Source of the DNA: Amborella trichopoda
Taxonomy: Eukaryota > Streptophyta > Magnoliopsida > Amborellales > Amborellaceae
Reading direction: 5' to 3'
DNA length: 64,000 bases
Assembly (NCBI RefSeq): GCF_000471905.2
Contig: NW_006498435.1
Location: 1,581,882-1,645,881, forward strand
Position numbers and translations under genes: made by a program. Positions 43,446 to 55,990 of this stretch are shown here, one piece after another; the first letter of the stretch is position 1, and every line of letters starts with the position of its first letter. The notes beneath the pieces were generated by a model. It searched no databases. It was not told where the DNA came from and saw nothing but the letters and a program-made list of their open reading frames with translations.

Positions 43446-44637
43446 TATGGGGATGCTCCCTGATAAGGAGGAAGGATCCATGGGGGATAAGATCGCTCTT
43501 GAGTTTGACGATATATCGTCCCTCTCATCCAATGAGGAACCTCCACCTGTTAAACTCCCTAAGAGGAAGCCAGCTAAGCACCATCAAGTCAATTCTAATT
43601 CACATATCACTAGGAGTATGACCAAGGGTCAGAAAACCCGGTATGTGCCTATAGACAACCAGATGACAACATTTCAAGCATTAGAATTAGCTTCAACAGC
43701 CTCATATAGTGAGTCTGTTTGACCACTAATCGGGAAACCCATAACGGGTGTAATGATGGTGGGAGGGGCAAATGGTCCCCTGACAAAGTTGGAGAAAATA
43801 ACATGCTTGAAGGCTTTCTTAGCGCAAAGGGAAGTCGAACTCCAGGCGCAAAGAGCTGAGCTTCAGGCATTGAAGATAGACTACATGAGTGCTGCTTCCG
43901 GTGAGGCCTCAAAACAACATTCGTCCAATCCCACCACATGGAACCAACCAGCCAATGGCCTCGTCGTGCAGTTACCTCCATCATTCGTGGATATCACCCT
44001 GACTGCTGAGACCGTTCGTGAGTTGGTAATGGAAACCTTACGATTGTTGCATCTCCCTGACATACATCTGATTGACACCTACCAAAAGTCGTATCCAGTG
44101 TATGTTGACGTGATACCCTATCCTCTAGGATATCAACGCTTGGATTTCCCAGAGTTTGGCGGGGATCAATCACCACATGAACATCTTGCCCAGTTTGTAT
44201 TGGTCTGTGTGGATACTATCAATAACGAATATTGCCTTATGCCAAAATTTGTCCAATCGTTATTAGAACTAGCCTTCACATGGTACTCACGACTACCAGC
44301 AGGGTCTCTGCTCATATGGAAATAGATGCAGAAAGCCTTCCTAGCATGCTTTCATAGCCTTGAGAGGGATGTCGATTTGCCCGAGCATTTGAATATCAAG
44401 CAATCCGTGCAACAATATATTGACCAATGGAGGAACCTTAGTGAGGATCAAGCAACTCTATTGTCGGAGCAACAAGAGGTGAATATGTACATTAAGATGA
44501 TGAGGTCAAAGATAGCATTATATTTGCAAGCCTCCAATCCTCAGACTTTCAATGACCTGGTTTCTAGTGCTGTGAGTCTTGAAAGTCTCATGGAAGGGCT
44601 TGGGCTTGGTCCAGAACCATATTACCCCCAGTTATAG
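43411..44637 (+). pseudogene. Ty3-type gag with in-frame stop
   Basis: Three consecutive open pieces in register belong to one Gag. The first (43,411-43,722) is basic and includes SHITRSMTKGQKTRYVPI. The second (43,753-44,325) carries a coiled stretch (AFLAQREVELQAQRAELQAL) and the capsid start (PLGYQRLDFPEFGGDQSPHE, then LELAFTWYSRLPAGSLLIWK). A TAG at 44,323-44,325 interrupts where the family has an acidic or polar residue before MQKAFL. The third (44,326-44,637) continues with QQYIDQWRNLSEDQ and NMYIKMMRSKIALYLQ. Gag forms the element's particle. No zinc knuckle, protease or RT follows; the sequence passes directly into satellite arrays. Confidence 0.7.
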
Positions 44638-44649
44638 GACTAAGAGCAT

Positions 44650-44804
44650 ATACCCAACCCTCAAAGATTATGGTTCTGATTCATGACTCTAAATTGCATC
44701 ATGTATGGTCTATTTTTGCACGACCTTAAACTGTTATTGATATATAGTCCTGATCCATGACTCTAAATACATCAATATGGTCTATTTTGCATGACCTTAA
44801 GCTG

Positions 44805-44842
<38 letters not shown>

Positions 44843-45213
44843 GTCGTAGTACGTAGTAGACTAACTAACTAACTACGTAGTATAGTATATATTNNNNNNN
44901 NNNNNNNNNNNNNNNNNNNNNNNNNNNNNNNNNNNNNNNNNNNNNNNNNNNNNNNNNNNNNNNNNNNNNNNNNNNNNNNNNNNNNNNNNNNNNNNNNNNN
45001 NNNNNNNNNNNNNNNNNNNNNNNNNNNNNNNNNNNNNNNNNNNNNNNNNNNNNNNNNNNNNNNNNNNNNNNNNNNNNNNNNNNNNNNNNNNNNNNNNNNN
45101 NNNNNNNNNNNNTTAGTTTAGTATATTAATTAGTTACCGTCGTACGTACTACTAGTACGTACTAACTAACTACTACTAATATAGTCGTTATTTGTTCATA
45201 GTACTACGTACTG

Positions 45214-45253
<40 letters not shown>

Positions 45254-45800
45254 CTGATTCATGACTATAAACTACATCATATATGATTTGTTTTGCATGA
45301 CCTTAAATTGTTATAAACATATATAGTCCTGATTCATGACTCTAAACTGCACCATATATGGGCTATTTGGTACGACCTTCTATATTCATATAGTTCTAAT
45401 CATGACTCTAAACTAGTCCCGACTCATGACTTAAACTACTATATACATATAGTCCTGATTCATGACCCTAAATTGCATCATGTATGGTTTATTTTTGTGT
45501 GACCTTAAACTGCTATAGATGTATAGTTCTGATCCATGAGTCTAAACTACACCATATATGGTCTATTATTTCAAGACCTTAAATTGATCTATATATAGTC
45601 CTGATCCATGATTTTAAACTGCATCATAGATGGTCTATTTGGCACGACCTTAAATTTCTAAATACATATAGTTTTGATTCATGACTGTAAATTGTATAAT
45701 ATATGATCTATTTTGCAAGATCTTAAACTGCTATACATGTACTCCTGATCCATGACTCTAAACTGCATCATATATGGTCTACTTTGGTATGACCTAAAAT
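44650..45800. repeat. ~73-bp tandem array around the assembly gap
   Basis: Units of the form cctgattcatgactctaaactgcatcatatatggtctatttt...gaccttaaactg, spaced 67-77 bp (for example 45,253, 45,328, 45,454, 45,528, 45,600, 45,673, 45,743). Interrupted by an (AT)n tract and the gap. Shares the gaccttaaactgcat word with the arrays in the Ty3 elements. Confidence 0.8.
44894..45112. other. Assembly gap, 219 N, with anomalous flanks
   Basis: Bounded on both sides by (AT)n microsatellite (44,803-44,841 and about 45,214-45,250). Between these and the N run lie low-complexity strings made of acgta/ctaacta words (44,842-44,893 and 45,113-45,213) unlike anything else in the window. Confidence 0.95.
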
Positions 45801-46009
45801 TGCAAAAAATATATGAAGTCCGCGATGTATGACTTTCAACTGCCTACAGCACTGTCCAAGCTACAAGACTCGAAATTGTCAAGCATATTGCACAATGTTG
45901 ATAGCAGTCTAGGGCCCACAACTCTAAACTAATGGGTATAACAGTTTGGACGTAAGGCGCAAGAGGGCTTGGCCCTCAATCCATGATGCTATTCCACGAC
46001 GTATGACCT

Positions 46010-46620
46010 AAAACATCGCCAAAAAGTCTACACTGCACGACTCTTATGACCTTTTAAGTTGGAGGTTTGGAAGAACTTAACAAAATAGTCTACACTGTAT
46101 GACTTTAAATTATAGTATCCTCTTGAGGTCTTATAACCTTGAGCATTATGCCACCCATGCTCCTTTAAGAATTAGGTTAAGAAGGACTTAATAAAAATTT
46201 CTATACCACATGAATCTAAATTACACTATCCTCTCGAGGTCTTACAACCTTGAGCATTGAGCCGCCCATACCCTTTTTAAGGAGGAGGTTAGGAAGGCCC
46301 GAATAAAAGTCTACCCTGCATGAATTTAAACTGCAGTATCCTCTCGAGGTCTTATGACCTTGAGAATTAGGCCACCCATACCCCCTTTAAGTTGGAGGTT
46401 AGGAAGGCTTCAACAAAAAGCCTACACTACATGACTCTAAACTACAGTATCCTCTCGAGGTCTTATGACCTTGAGCATTGGGCTACCCATACCCTTTTCA
46501 TTAAGAGGTTAGGAAGGCCTTAACAAATAGTCTTTCCTATACGACTATAAACTATAGTACCTCTTGGATTCTTATGACCCTAAGCATTGGCTACCCATAT
46601 GTTTTTATAAGAGTATGGAA
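46010..46620. repeat. 110-bp tandem array
   Basis: cctctcgaggtctta recurs at 46,119 (variant), 46,230, 46,340 and 46,451, with weaker units on either side. The unit also carries gaccttgagcattgggc and ggttaggaaggcc. Confidence 0.8.
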
Positions 46621-46639
46621 AGTTTCAATACAAACCATC

Positions 46640-48480
46640 CCTGTTCCTATTTAGGAACAAATGCTAAGCCAATGTTTGATCATTGAACCAACATTTCTCA
46701 TATAAGTCTATGGTTCCCAACCTACGACCAACGCCTTCGCAGCTTAAGTCAAATATTCGATCCTTAGACTCAATGATTACATGTCTATGATTCTCAACTT
46801 ATGACAAATTCCTTTGTGGCTTAAGTCAAAATTTTGATCCTTAAATGATGACAAGTCTATGGTTCCCAACCTACGACCAATGCATTCGTGGCTTAAGTCA
46901 AAGTTTCGATCTATGGTTTCCAACCTACAACCAATGCTTTCGTGGCTTCAGTCAAATATTCTATCTTTAGGCTTAATGTTTACAAGTTTATGGTTCCCAA
47001 CGTACGACCAATGCCTTTATGGCTCAGATCAAATGTTCGACCCCTTAGACTTAATGTTTATAGGTCTATGGTTCCCAACCTACGCCTGATGCCTTCATGG
47101 TTCAGGTTAAAATTTTGATCCTTAGGCTAAATGTTTATAGGTTTATAGTTCCCAACCTACGACCGATGCCTTCATAGCTCAAGTCAAAGGTTCGATCCTT
47201 AAAGTCAATGTCTGTAGGTCTATGATTCCCAACCTACGACCGATGCCTTCAAGGCTCAAGTCAAAGGTTCGATCCTTAGACTCAATGATTACAAGTCTAT
47301 GGTTCCCAACCCACGACCAATGCGTTCATCGCTTAAGTCAAATGTTTGATCCTTAGACTCAATGATTACAAGTCCATGGTTCTCAACCTACGACCAATGC
47401 ATTCGTGGCTCAGGTCAAAGGTTCGATCCTTGGACTCAATGTTTATGAGTCCATGGTTCCCAACCTACGACTAATGCCTTCTTGGCTGAAGTAAAATGTT
47501 TGATCCTTAATCTAAATGATTACAAGTCCATGGTTTCCAACCTACGACCAAAGCTTGCGCCGCTTAAGTCAAAGGTTCAATCCTTAGACTCAATTTTTAC
47601 AAGTCTATGGTTTCTTAACTTACATGTGATGCCTTCACAGCTCAAGACAGTATTCAATCCATAAACCCATATTTTTTCATAAGGTTTCTAATTTACGCCT
47701 GATGCCTTCGCAGCTCAGGACGAAGTATGATCCTTGATCTCCTACTTCTCTTATATGGCTTAAGGTTTCCAACCTATGCCCGATGCCTTCGCGGCTCAGG
47801 ACGGGGTTCGATCCTTAAACCCATATTAAGGTTTCCAACTTATGCTTGATGCCTTTACAGCTCAGGACGGATATCCATCCTTAGGCCCATATTTCCCATA
47901 TCCAACTTCCAACCTATGACAAATTCCTTTGGGGCTCAAAACTGAGGTTTGACCATTAGACTCATATGTTTCATATCAAGTCTATGGTTTCTTAACCTAC
48001 AGTCAATGCCTTCATGACTTAAGCTGAGGTTTTGACCTTAGACTATATTTCTCATATCAAACCTACGGTTTCCATCCTACAGTCGATGCCTTCTTGGCTC
48101 AGGTCGAGGTGTAGACTCACATATCTCATATAAGCTTGAGGCTCCAAATTATGGCCGCCACCTTCATGGCTCAAGTCGAGGTTCAACCTTAGAATCAATT
48201 CTCATATATATTCCAAAGGCTTTAGCCAACGACGGATTCCCAAGACATGGCTTAAGTCGAGGGTCTAACTTTAGACACATTTCCCATATATTTGTCTTTG
48301 GCTCTAACCGACGACTAATGCATGTTATGTCTTAAGTCGAAGGTTCAACCTTAGACTCATATTCCTCATACAAGGCCAAGTTGAAGGTTCAACCTTAGAC
48401 TCATATTCCTCATACAAGGCCCAAAGTTCTGACCAACGACTGATGCCCATGATATTGCTTAAGTCATAGGTCCAACCTCA
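46640..48480. repeat. 77-bp satellite-like array
   Basis: ggttcccaacctacgacc recurs at 46,992, 47,070, 47,147, 47,224, 47,301, 47,378, 47,455, 47,532 and 47,609, at 77-78 bp. It decays on both sides, giving over 20 units. The unit runs on to tggctcaggtcaaaggttcgatccttagactcaatg. Open frames through it (for example 46,859-47,089) are repeat read-through. Confidence 0.88.
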
Positions 48481-51400
48481 GACTTATTTCAAGATATATG
48501 TGAGCCACCCAAATCACCGGATGTCACCCACTTTTGGGGTTCTCCCACTTGCACAACGTCCAAGGCGGTTTTGTTAGGTATGTTTTTATTCACATATGCG
48601 ACTAAGTGTGTTCCAAAGAACACTTGATATCTTGAAGATGCCAATATAAAGCAGAGATTTTAACGCATGCTCGATAAATGTCTTAACGTTTCGATAAGAT
48701 ACGAGCACAGTTCTTGATAACACTTGATCAGATAGGCCCCATACTTACGATTCATTATATGAAGGCCCCAATATGCCTTCAAAACCCTGACTCGTCAGTA
48801 AGCCCCTATATGTCTTGAATTATGACCAATAAAAGATATGATATCGATAGTTCGCTAGTTAAACATGTTCAAGTTTAACTTACGACCAATGATAGAAAAT
48901 ATGAAAGCCATTTTATTGTGAGACAATTTCTAAGGTACAATATTCCTAAGGCCCGATATGCTTATTCATGAGATATGTGGAGGATCCTGATGCGGTTTGA
49001 TATACATATTTTCGTAAATCCATCGTTCGTTACGTATGTGTATCGTAACTTACGATCTACGATAAGAGATCATGAAGATGTTTCTATTGCAGAACTCAGG
49101 AATGCATATGTTCCATGAAACACGAATGCCTCTCTATTAGATACTAGAGGAGTTCTGAGTGAGATGTGATATGACTCTTTTAAATCGGTCATTCATTAAA
49201 GATAATGGGCTTTTAATAGACAAATCATAAGGGAAACCTCACCATCTATTGATATATTGAGGTAAATCCCTGAAGAGATATATGTTAAGGTCTCATATGC
49301 CTTAATATCCAGGAGTGATATAACTTAGGCAATATTTGAACTTGGCTTAACTCATGTCCATATTCACCGTCAGTTCGGATATGCCTTGATTCACACCCCC
49401 AGAACTTCATGTTTTCTAATTAAGCTAAGACTCACAAGGACTCATTTTTGAGGCATTATAACCCTCTCTCTAAAGTTTCATATCAATCAAAGATGGATGA
49501 ACCTATCCACATCGCTCGGCCGTTGGAGCCTTAAATGCTCTATCCCCTGTGCGTTACAGCCAGAATGACACTTGGTCACCAAAATTGAGATTTCTCTCTC
49601 GATATGAGGAATTTTCTCATGGGACCAAGACTGTTGGATTCATGATTCAATATTTTATCATCCTTAAAATGTGCATCGTTTATTGAATTGTACATTTGAA
49701 GTGGTTACATCCACATTCCACTAGTTATGTTGACGTAGTTTCTAGCAGAAATACAGTAACTTGGATGAACGATATCTCCCTCATCTGAGTTCTATTTGAG
49801 GCGAGACTTAGACTATTATGTTCATATTCAAATCATTTTACATTTTAAATGATTTTATATTCAAATGATTTTAGACTATTGTATTCATATTTACTGGTCT
49901 TGCTGACGTAATTTCCAACAGAAATAGGTTAATTTGGATAAACAAAATCTCTATCATCCGTAATCCATTTAAAGTAAGCGGTTGCACCCGAAATCTACTA
50001 AGATCATACTGGTTCTACTAATGCAATTTCCAACAAAAATAGGTTAACTTTGACAGACAAGATCTCTCTCATCTGTGATCTGTTTAAAGTGAAACTTGGA
50101 TTGTTGTGTTAATCTTTGAGTCCTCTTTCATCCCACCAAATTTCATGATCAATGTATCCACCATTTGAAAACGGTTGAATAAATACAAAGATATATCGGG
50201 ATTGTGCTGCATAAATTTAACATTCAAAGTATAGCAGAATCCCTGATGTTTGTCACACGATGTCCTTGCTGGATCTGGGATTCGTGAATTCAAATTGAGC
50301 AAGAGCATTGATTGAGATGTGTGATCATCATAAGTAGACAATGTACGAGCATTTGAAATACATAGTTATCACTTTGAAGATTGGATTAAGAAGATGAAGG
50401 TGTACCATCAAATGATATGCGATGATCACACTTTTCGGGCTTATCACTTCGTAATTTTGACGATGCAGACAAAAAGATGGATAAGGATTGAATGTTTTAT
50501 GGTTAAGAGTTAATAAATCTATATAAACCACATTCTTTGATGAAGAGAGGGATTCGATTCTTTTGGATTCAAATGATTGAATCAACGTGATAATGTGAGA
50601 GTGAGATAGAAAGTGACTGTATCGCCAGAACCAATCCCTTCTATGACTGTTTTCTGAGCCATATCTTGTATAAAAAGAGATATTATAGTTTTTCAAGCCC
50701 ACTTGAAGCCCGATCTTGAAGAAGAATAAGTCGTACCATAATACCCCATATTTAAGTTGAGGTATACGGGCACATACGCCCATGATAATGTTTTCATTCA
50801 TGTATGAATATTGTCTTTCCTAGAATCAAATGTATATGATTCAAGGTCCAAATCAAGGGTATTCGACCCAAGTCAAACTGATGTAAATTGTAATAGAGGA
50901 TTAAACCTCTAAAAATTGTTCGTTCCTAGTATATGATATATAAAAAACCTGTGTTTCGATTATATGGAATGAATGGGAAAATTTGGCACCTAATGTGTTG
51001 TCCTCTGGTTATTCACTTGGAGTTTTGGGTTCTCTTAAGACCTTTTTATTATTTGATTCAATCTTACAATTCACATTGCAGAGCATCCTGGTGTATGGAG
51101 TAGGTTAGGGTGTAGGAATACTAAGGTGTATGGGGTGCTATGGTGTATGCAGTAGGGTAGGGTGTAAGAAAGATAAGGTAGGGTGTAGGGTGTATGGAGT
51201 ACGATTGAGAATTAGGAGTCCTAGGGTGTACGGGAGCTAGAGTGTATGGGGTAGGATTGGGAGTAGGGAATCTTAAGGAAGTTGGAATTTTGGGGTTCTA
51301 GGGAATGAAAGGTTTCTTGAGTCTTGGGTTTGGAATCAAAGTAGAAGAAGAAGCCTAAGTTCTTAGAATTCTAAAGTTCTTCTCATTAATTTCCAAAACC

Positions 51401-51555
51401 TCAAGAGTCCCATTACAAATGACTAACACTTTGCTTATATTGAGTAACCCCAAAACATGAGAGGATACTGAAAAACCTATAGAATTGTTGAAAATTACAC
51501 ATTTAATGAATAAAATATATTAATCCCGTTTTTGGAATTAATGACCAAAATACCC
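48480..51555. other. Gene-poor stretch with degenerate repeats
   Basis: No coding sequence recognised. A 157-codon minus-strand frame (50,801-50,328) has no recognisable motif. 49,680-50,110 holds three diverged copies of a block around tgacgtaatttccaacagaaatagg...gatctctctcatctg. 51,070-51,260 is rich in gggtgtatggggtagg words. Confidence 0.5.
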
Positions 51556-51969
51556 CTAAGCACTTTTCACCAAATGACAAAACAATCCCTCCATGAGGGA
51601 CCTTTTGCCATTGCTAGGCCTCGGGGGATTTTTCAAATGTTTCTGGTGGCAATTTGAGTGACCAAATGTCGTAGAATCAATGCTTGGATTGTTACACACA
51701 TTTTGATACCCATTGATCATCGTAGACTCAATGCTTCGATTGTTGTGCACATTTTGATACCCCTAAGCACTTCTCATCAAATGACAAAAATCATCCCTCC
51801 ATGAGGGGTCTCTTGCCATTATTAGTCCTCGGGAGCTTTTTCAAATGTTTCTGATGACAATTTGAGCAACCAAACGTCGTAGAATTGATGTTCGGATTGT
51901 TACGCACGTTTTGATGCACAATGATCGTCTTGGAATGGAGTTTTAAAACCAAAAATTCGGCCAAGTCCA
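51556..51969. repeat. 207-bp tandem duplication
   Basis: Two copies starting ctaagcacttttcaccaaatg (51,556) and ctaagcacttctcatcaaatg (51,763), each containing ccctccatgaggg and a cgtagaat...atgcttggattgttacgcac block. Divergence is moderate. Confidence 0.8.
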
Positions 51970-53892
51970 TAAACTTGTGATTCTTCGACTACGCATTCAG
52001 CATGATCCATGATGTTCCGAGACTTCATTTAGATCACAAACTAAAGAGGATACTATCACGATCATTTTGTGATAAATTTCATCCATTTTGATCTCCGTTT
52101 GAGCGCATTCTAATTTTGGGAGGTCATCGGAAAATGGGATTCTGGCAACTAAAAATGTGCCTTCTTCTACCTCAAAATTCGGTATCATCCATCCTCTGAT
52201 TATACTAAAAATTTATATCAAACTGAAGCTCTTCGAAGCACGGGCGCAATGGATCCATACTTGCAACGATCCGATATCAGGACCTTGAGCTATAGCCTCT
52301 ATAAGAATAAGATGCTTCTCTTTTTAAAATCTGAATTTTCATGTTTCGAGCTCATCTTCTCTCTAACAATTCTCTCATTTTGGGCCACGCCATAATGCGT
52401 ACCAGATGTCAAAACGAGCATATCGTCGGTATTTAGCCCATGTCTGAATTTGAGCTTAGTTCGACTTCAAATGAGCAAGTTATGAGCATTTAAAATCCAT
52501 CCGAAATTAGAAAACACAGTTTCCATAAATGGAAACTGGTTCACCGATGTTGCACCGCAATAGTGTAAAATCCACCATTTTTTGGTAAAGTATGCCCAAA
52601 ATGCTCCCAGAGGGTCCGATTGAACTGAAATTTGGTATCTTGGATTTTTTCGACATTCTAGATCCAATGGCTGTGGTATGTGCTCTTTTGAGACTCATAA
52701 AATGAGGTTGTAGTTATAGGGTCTATTTTCAGCATGATAGGAACTGAAAAACTGAGTTTTGTCATAATCAGCTCAAAACTTGTCAGAACGCAACGAAACT
52801 TTACGAGTATGCTTAGGGCATCCAAAAATAGCCTCTCATGAAATTTGAGACCATTCTAACACTTCTTCATAGGTCACCCAATATCATGCTTATTGCTATA
52901 GTGTTCCCGTGATATGCGGTGTCTTTAGCACCGGCAGGACCAGGTTACTACCGGCTCTCTCCTTATGCTCTCAGAGATACAAGTATGTCAAAAATAACAT
53001 ATAACAGTGATTCTTTGCATGCTTGAAAAAGGATCATTTCACAAGGGTCGGTCATGGATAACCATTGGGCTATGTGGCCTTTAAAGTCCTTGATTGATAT
53101 GCTATTACAAGTGAGTGTGGTTCCTATAGGACCACCGACACATGATATATAATGATCCTTGACTCACCAGGGTTGGGTGGTCTAAGCCTGGGATTGGAGT
53201 AAAAAACCTTAAATATGTTGGAGGATATAGAGAACGAGTACAATGTATAGAAAAACAAAACTTTCAATGAATATAACTCATAATACACTTGGTGTATGGA
53301 ATTCACAATATAAAATCACTCACTTCCTCTCATACAATCTCTCCTGAATTACAAGGATCACATCAATTACTTTGGTTTTTTTTTTACAATTTCCACTCAA
53401 GGAGATACAATAAAAATAAAAAAAGTACAACACCACATCTCTTTTCTCTCAATTATGTAAACACGCAAGAAATGACCAAAACACCTAGAATGAAACACTC
53501 ATACAATCTCAATGCATATGCAACTAGTCAATGGCATGGGAAGCCAATAAAATTTCTCAAATTGCTGGGATGAGCTCCATAGGCTTATATACAACCCTTG
53601 TTACAACTACTAGCAATAGTGCAAGATAATGATGCTTACTTTCAATCAAGATGGGAAGTACACACCATAATAAAATCATGCCACACTAAGGGGAGATAGA
53701 GAGTGTAAAACTAGGCATGGATGATGGGAAAGGTTAGGCATGGATGATAGGAAAGGTACACAAGGGTGCGACAAAATGACATGGTATAATTATGGCTTCA
53801 AGGGATGTTACAATGAACACAGGGAACTCAAAAGCTCTCTCCCTAAGCAATGTAATCTGAAATTCCAGCAAGACAACACTCACAAAACTCTA
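51970..53892. other. Probable old LTR-type DNA, no gene
   Basis: 52,440-52,870 has phrases like those in the Ty3 LTRs (atagggtctatttt, gtcagaacgcaacgaaac, agggcatccaaaaatagcct), which suggests a distant LTR relic, but I could not set ends. 53,050-53,890 is AT-rich with no recognised coding. Confidence 0.35.
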
Positions 53893-55780
53893 AGGGCTCG
53901 TTTCGATAGGAGGAAATTAGGAATCTTAGATATTTGAAATCCAAACAAATCCATGGATTTTCAATATCAAGGATTTTTATCATAGATTCCTCAATCTCTT
54001 GTTTGGATAAACTATTCCAATTCATGGATTCTTAGCCTATTCCAATTCATGGATTCCTAGCAATTCCTTCCATGTCTATTGTTTGGTAACAAAACTTGAT
54101 ACAGTTTCTCTCTCTAAAATTTTAATACACTTTCTCTCTTTGAAACTCAAAATTTGAGATAGTGTGTCTATAAAAAATTTGAGATACTTTCTCTTTCTAA
54201 AATTTGATACGGTTTCTCTCTCTAGAATTTAATATACTTTCTATCAAAACTTAAAATTTGAAATTGTTTTTCTAAATATTTTGAGATAGTTTCTCTCTCT
54301 ATAAAACTTGAGATAGTTCCTCTCTTAAATAATTTTGAGATAGTTTCTCTCTAAATATTTTTAAGTAGTTTTTCTCTCTAAAATATGACAGTGTTTCTCT
54401 CAAATTTTAAGATACTTTATCTCTCTAAAATTTAAAATTTGATATAATTTATCTCTAAAAATTTTGCGATAGTTTCTCTTTCTAAAGATTTTTATTTACT
54501 TTCTCTCCCTAAAATTTAATATAGTTACTCTCTTAAATCTTAAGATGCTTTCTCTCTCTAAAACTTCAAGTTTGACATAGTTTCTCTCTATAAAATTTGG
54601 AGATATTTTCTCTATTTAAAATTTGATATGGTGTCTCTCTAAAATTTGATATACTTTCTCTCTCTAAAGTTTAAAATTTGAGATACTTTCTCTTTCCAAG
54701 ACTTAAATTTTGAGAGTTTCTCTCTCTAATTTTTTTGACATAGTTTCTCTCTCTAAAAATTTCATATACTTTCTCTATCTTAAATTAGAATAGTTTATCT
54801 CTTTAAATTTTAGGATATTTTCTCCCTCTAAAAAGTAAATTTTACGATAGTTTCTCTCTCCAAAAATTTTGAGATAGTTTCTATCTCTATTTTTTTGTAG
54901 TTTCTCTCTCTAAAATTTGATATAATTTCTATCTCTAAAATTTTAATATATTTTCTCTCTCTAAAACTCAAAATTCGATATAGTTTCTCTCTAAAACTCA
55001 AAATTCGAGATAGCTTCTTTCTCTAAAAAACTTGAGATATTTCTCTCTCTAACTTTTCTTTTGGCTGTTTTTTCTTAAATTTATAATAATTTCTCTCTAA
55101 AAGTTTAAGAAAACTTTCTCTCTCTTAAACTTAAGATTTGATATAGTGTCTCTCTTTAAAAATTTTGAGATAGTTTTCATCTCAAACTTTTTAGATACTC
55201 TATAGAATTTGATATAGTTTCTCTCTCGAAAAAGAAAAATTTAAGATTGTTTCTCTCTCTAAAACTTTGTGATAGTTTCTCTCTCTAAAAATTTGTGATA
55301 GTTTCTCTCTCTAAAATATGATAGTCTATCTCTAAAACTTAAAATTTGATATAGTTTCTCTCGCTAAAATTTTGAAATAGTTTATCTGTCTAAAACAATT
55401 TGATAATTTCTCTCTCTAAAATTTTAACATACTTTCTCTTTCTAAAAGTTAAAATTTGAGATAGTTTCCCTCTCTAAAAATTTTTAGATAGTTTTTCTCT
55501 TTAAAAAAATTTAGGTACTTTTTCTATCTAAAATTTTCATACCTACCAAATGTTCCCTATTTTTCGGGTTGAGGGAGCGAATGAGTGAATTCCATGGGTC
55601 TTGAAAATTGAAAAAAACAGCTTTTGGGAAATAAAATCATGGAAAAGTAAGTCTTATTTCCATGATTTTGATTTTCTTGATTTTAAGTATCTTAGTCATT
55701 AAGCAATTCAAATGGTGGATTTTGGCAATATCCAAGATATTAGAAATCCATGTCTTAAAATCCATGTACCCAAACAGGCC
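53893..55780. mobile_element. Possible non-autonomous TIR element filled by a CT-rich array
   Basis: The left end reads GGGCTCGTTTCGAT and the right end is the reverse complement of GGGGCCTGTTTGGGT. Such GGGCCTGTTTGG-type termini are common in plant MITE-like elements. Both ends carry subterminal ccatggatttt/atggattttaagac words in inverted orientation. Flanks are ambiguous (ctaa on the left, caagctaa on the right), so no target duplication is proven. No transposase. Confidence 0.45.
54090..55540. repeat. 1.45-kb degenerate TTTCTCTCTCTAAAATTTGA array
   Basis: About fifty imperfect units of 25-33 bp, each joining tttctctctctaaaa to tttgagata or ttgatata. Strongly asymmetric: pyrimidine-rich on the plus strand. 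No coding. Confidence 0.85.
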
Positions 55781-55785
55781 CCAAG

Positions 55786-55990
55786 CTAATGTGCAAAAAA
55801 AACTATGCAAAAATAACTATCTCACAATGCTGAGCAAGCAACTCCCTAATCCTAGCTTCATATGTTTGATAGAAAACTCAAGTAATGACTAATGTGCAAA
55901 AAAAAACTATGCAAAAAAAACTATCTCACAATGCTGAGCAAGCAACTCCATAATCCTAGCTTCATATGTTTGATAGAAAACTCAAGTAAT
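55786..55990. repeat. 103-bp tandem duplication
   Basis: Two near-identical copies starting ctaatgtgcaaaaaa at 55,786 and 55,889, each with ctatctcacaatgctgagca and ctagcttcatatgtttgatag. Confidence 0.85.

Noticed and set aside
46640-48480. 77-bp units as tRNA genes
   Set aside because: B-box-like words are present, but no cloverleaf pairing or correct A/B-box spacing was seen. It is a tandem satellite.
50328-50801. 157-codon minus-strand frame
   Set aside because: No recognisable motif, no promoter or splice context, AT-rich codon make-up as in the surrounding repeat DNA. Left inside the gene-poor stretch.
51070-51260. TAGGGTG/GTGTAGGG words as interstitial telomeric repeat
   Set aside because: The plant telomere unit TTTAGGG is not present in tandem; the words are an irregular G-rich degenerate repeat.
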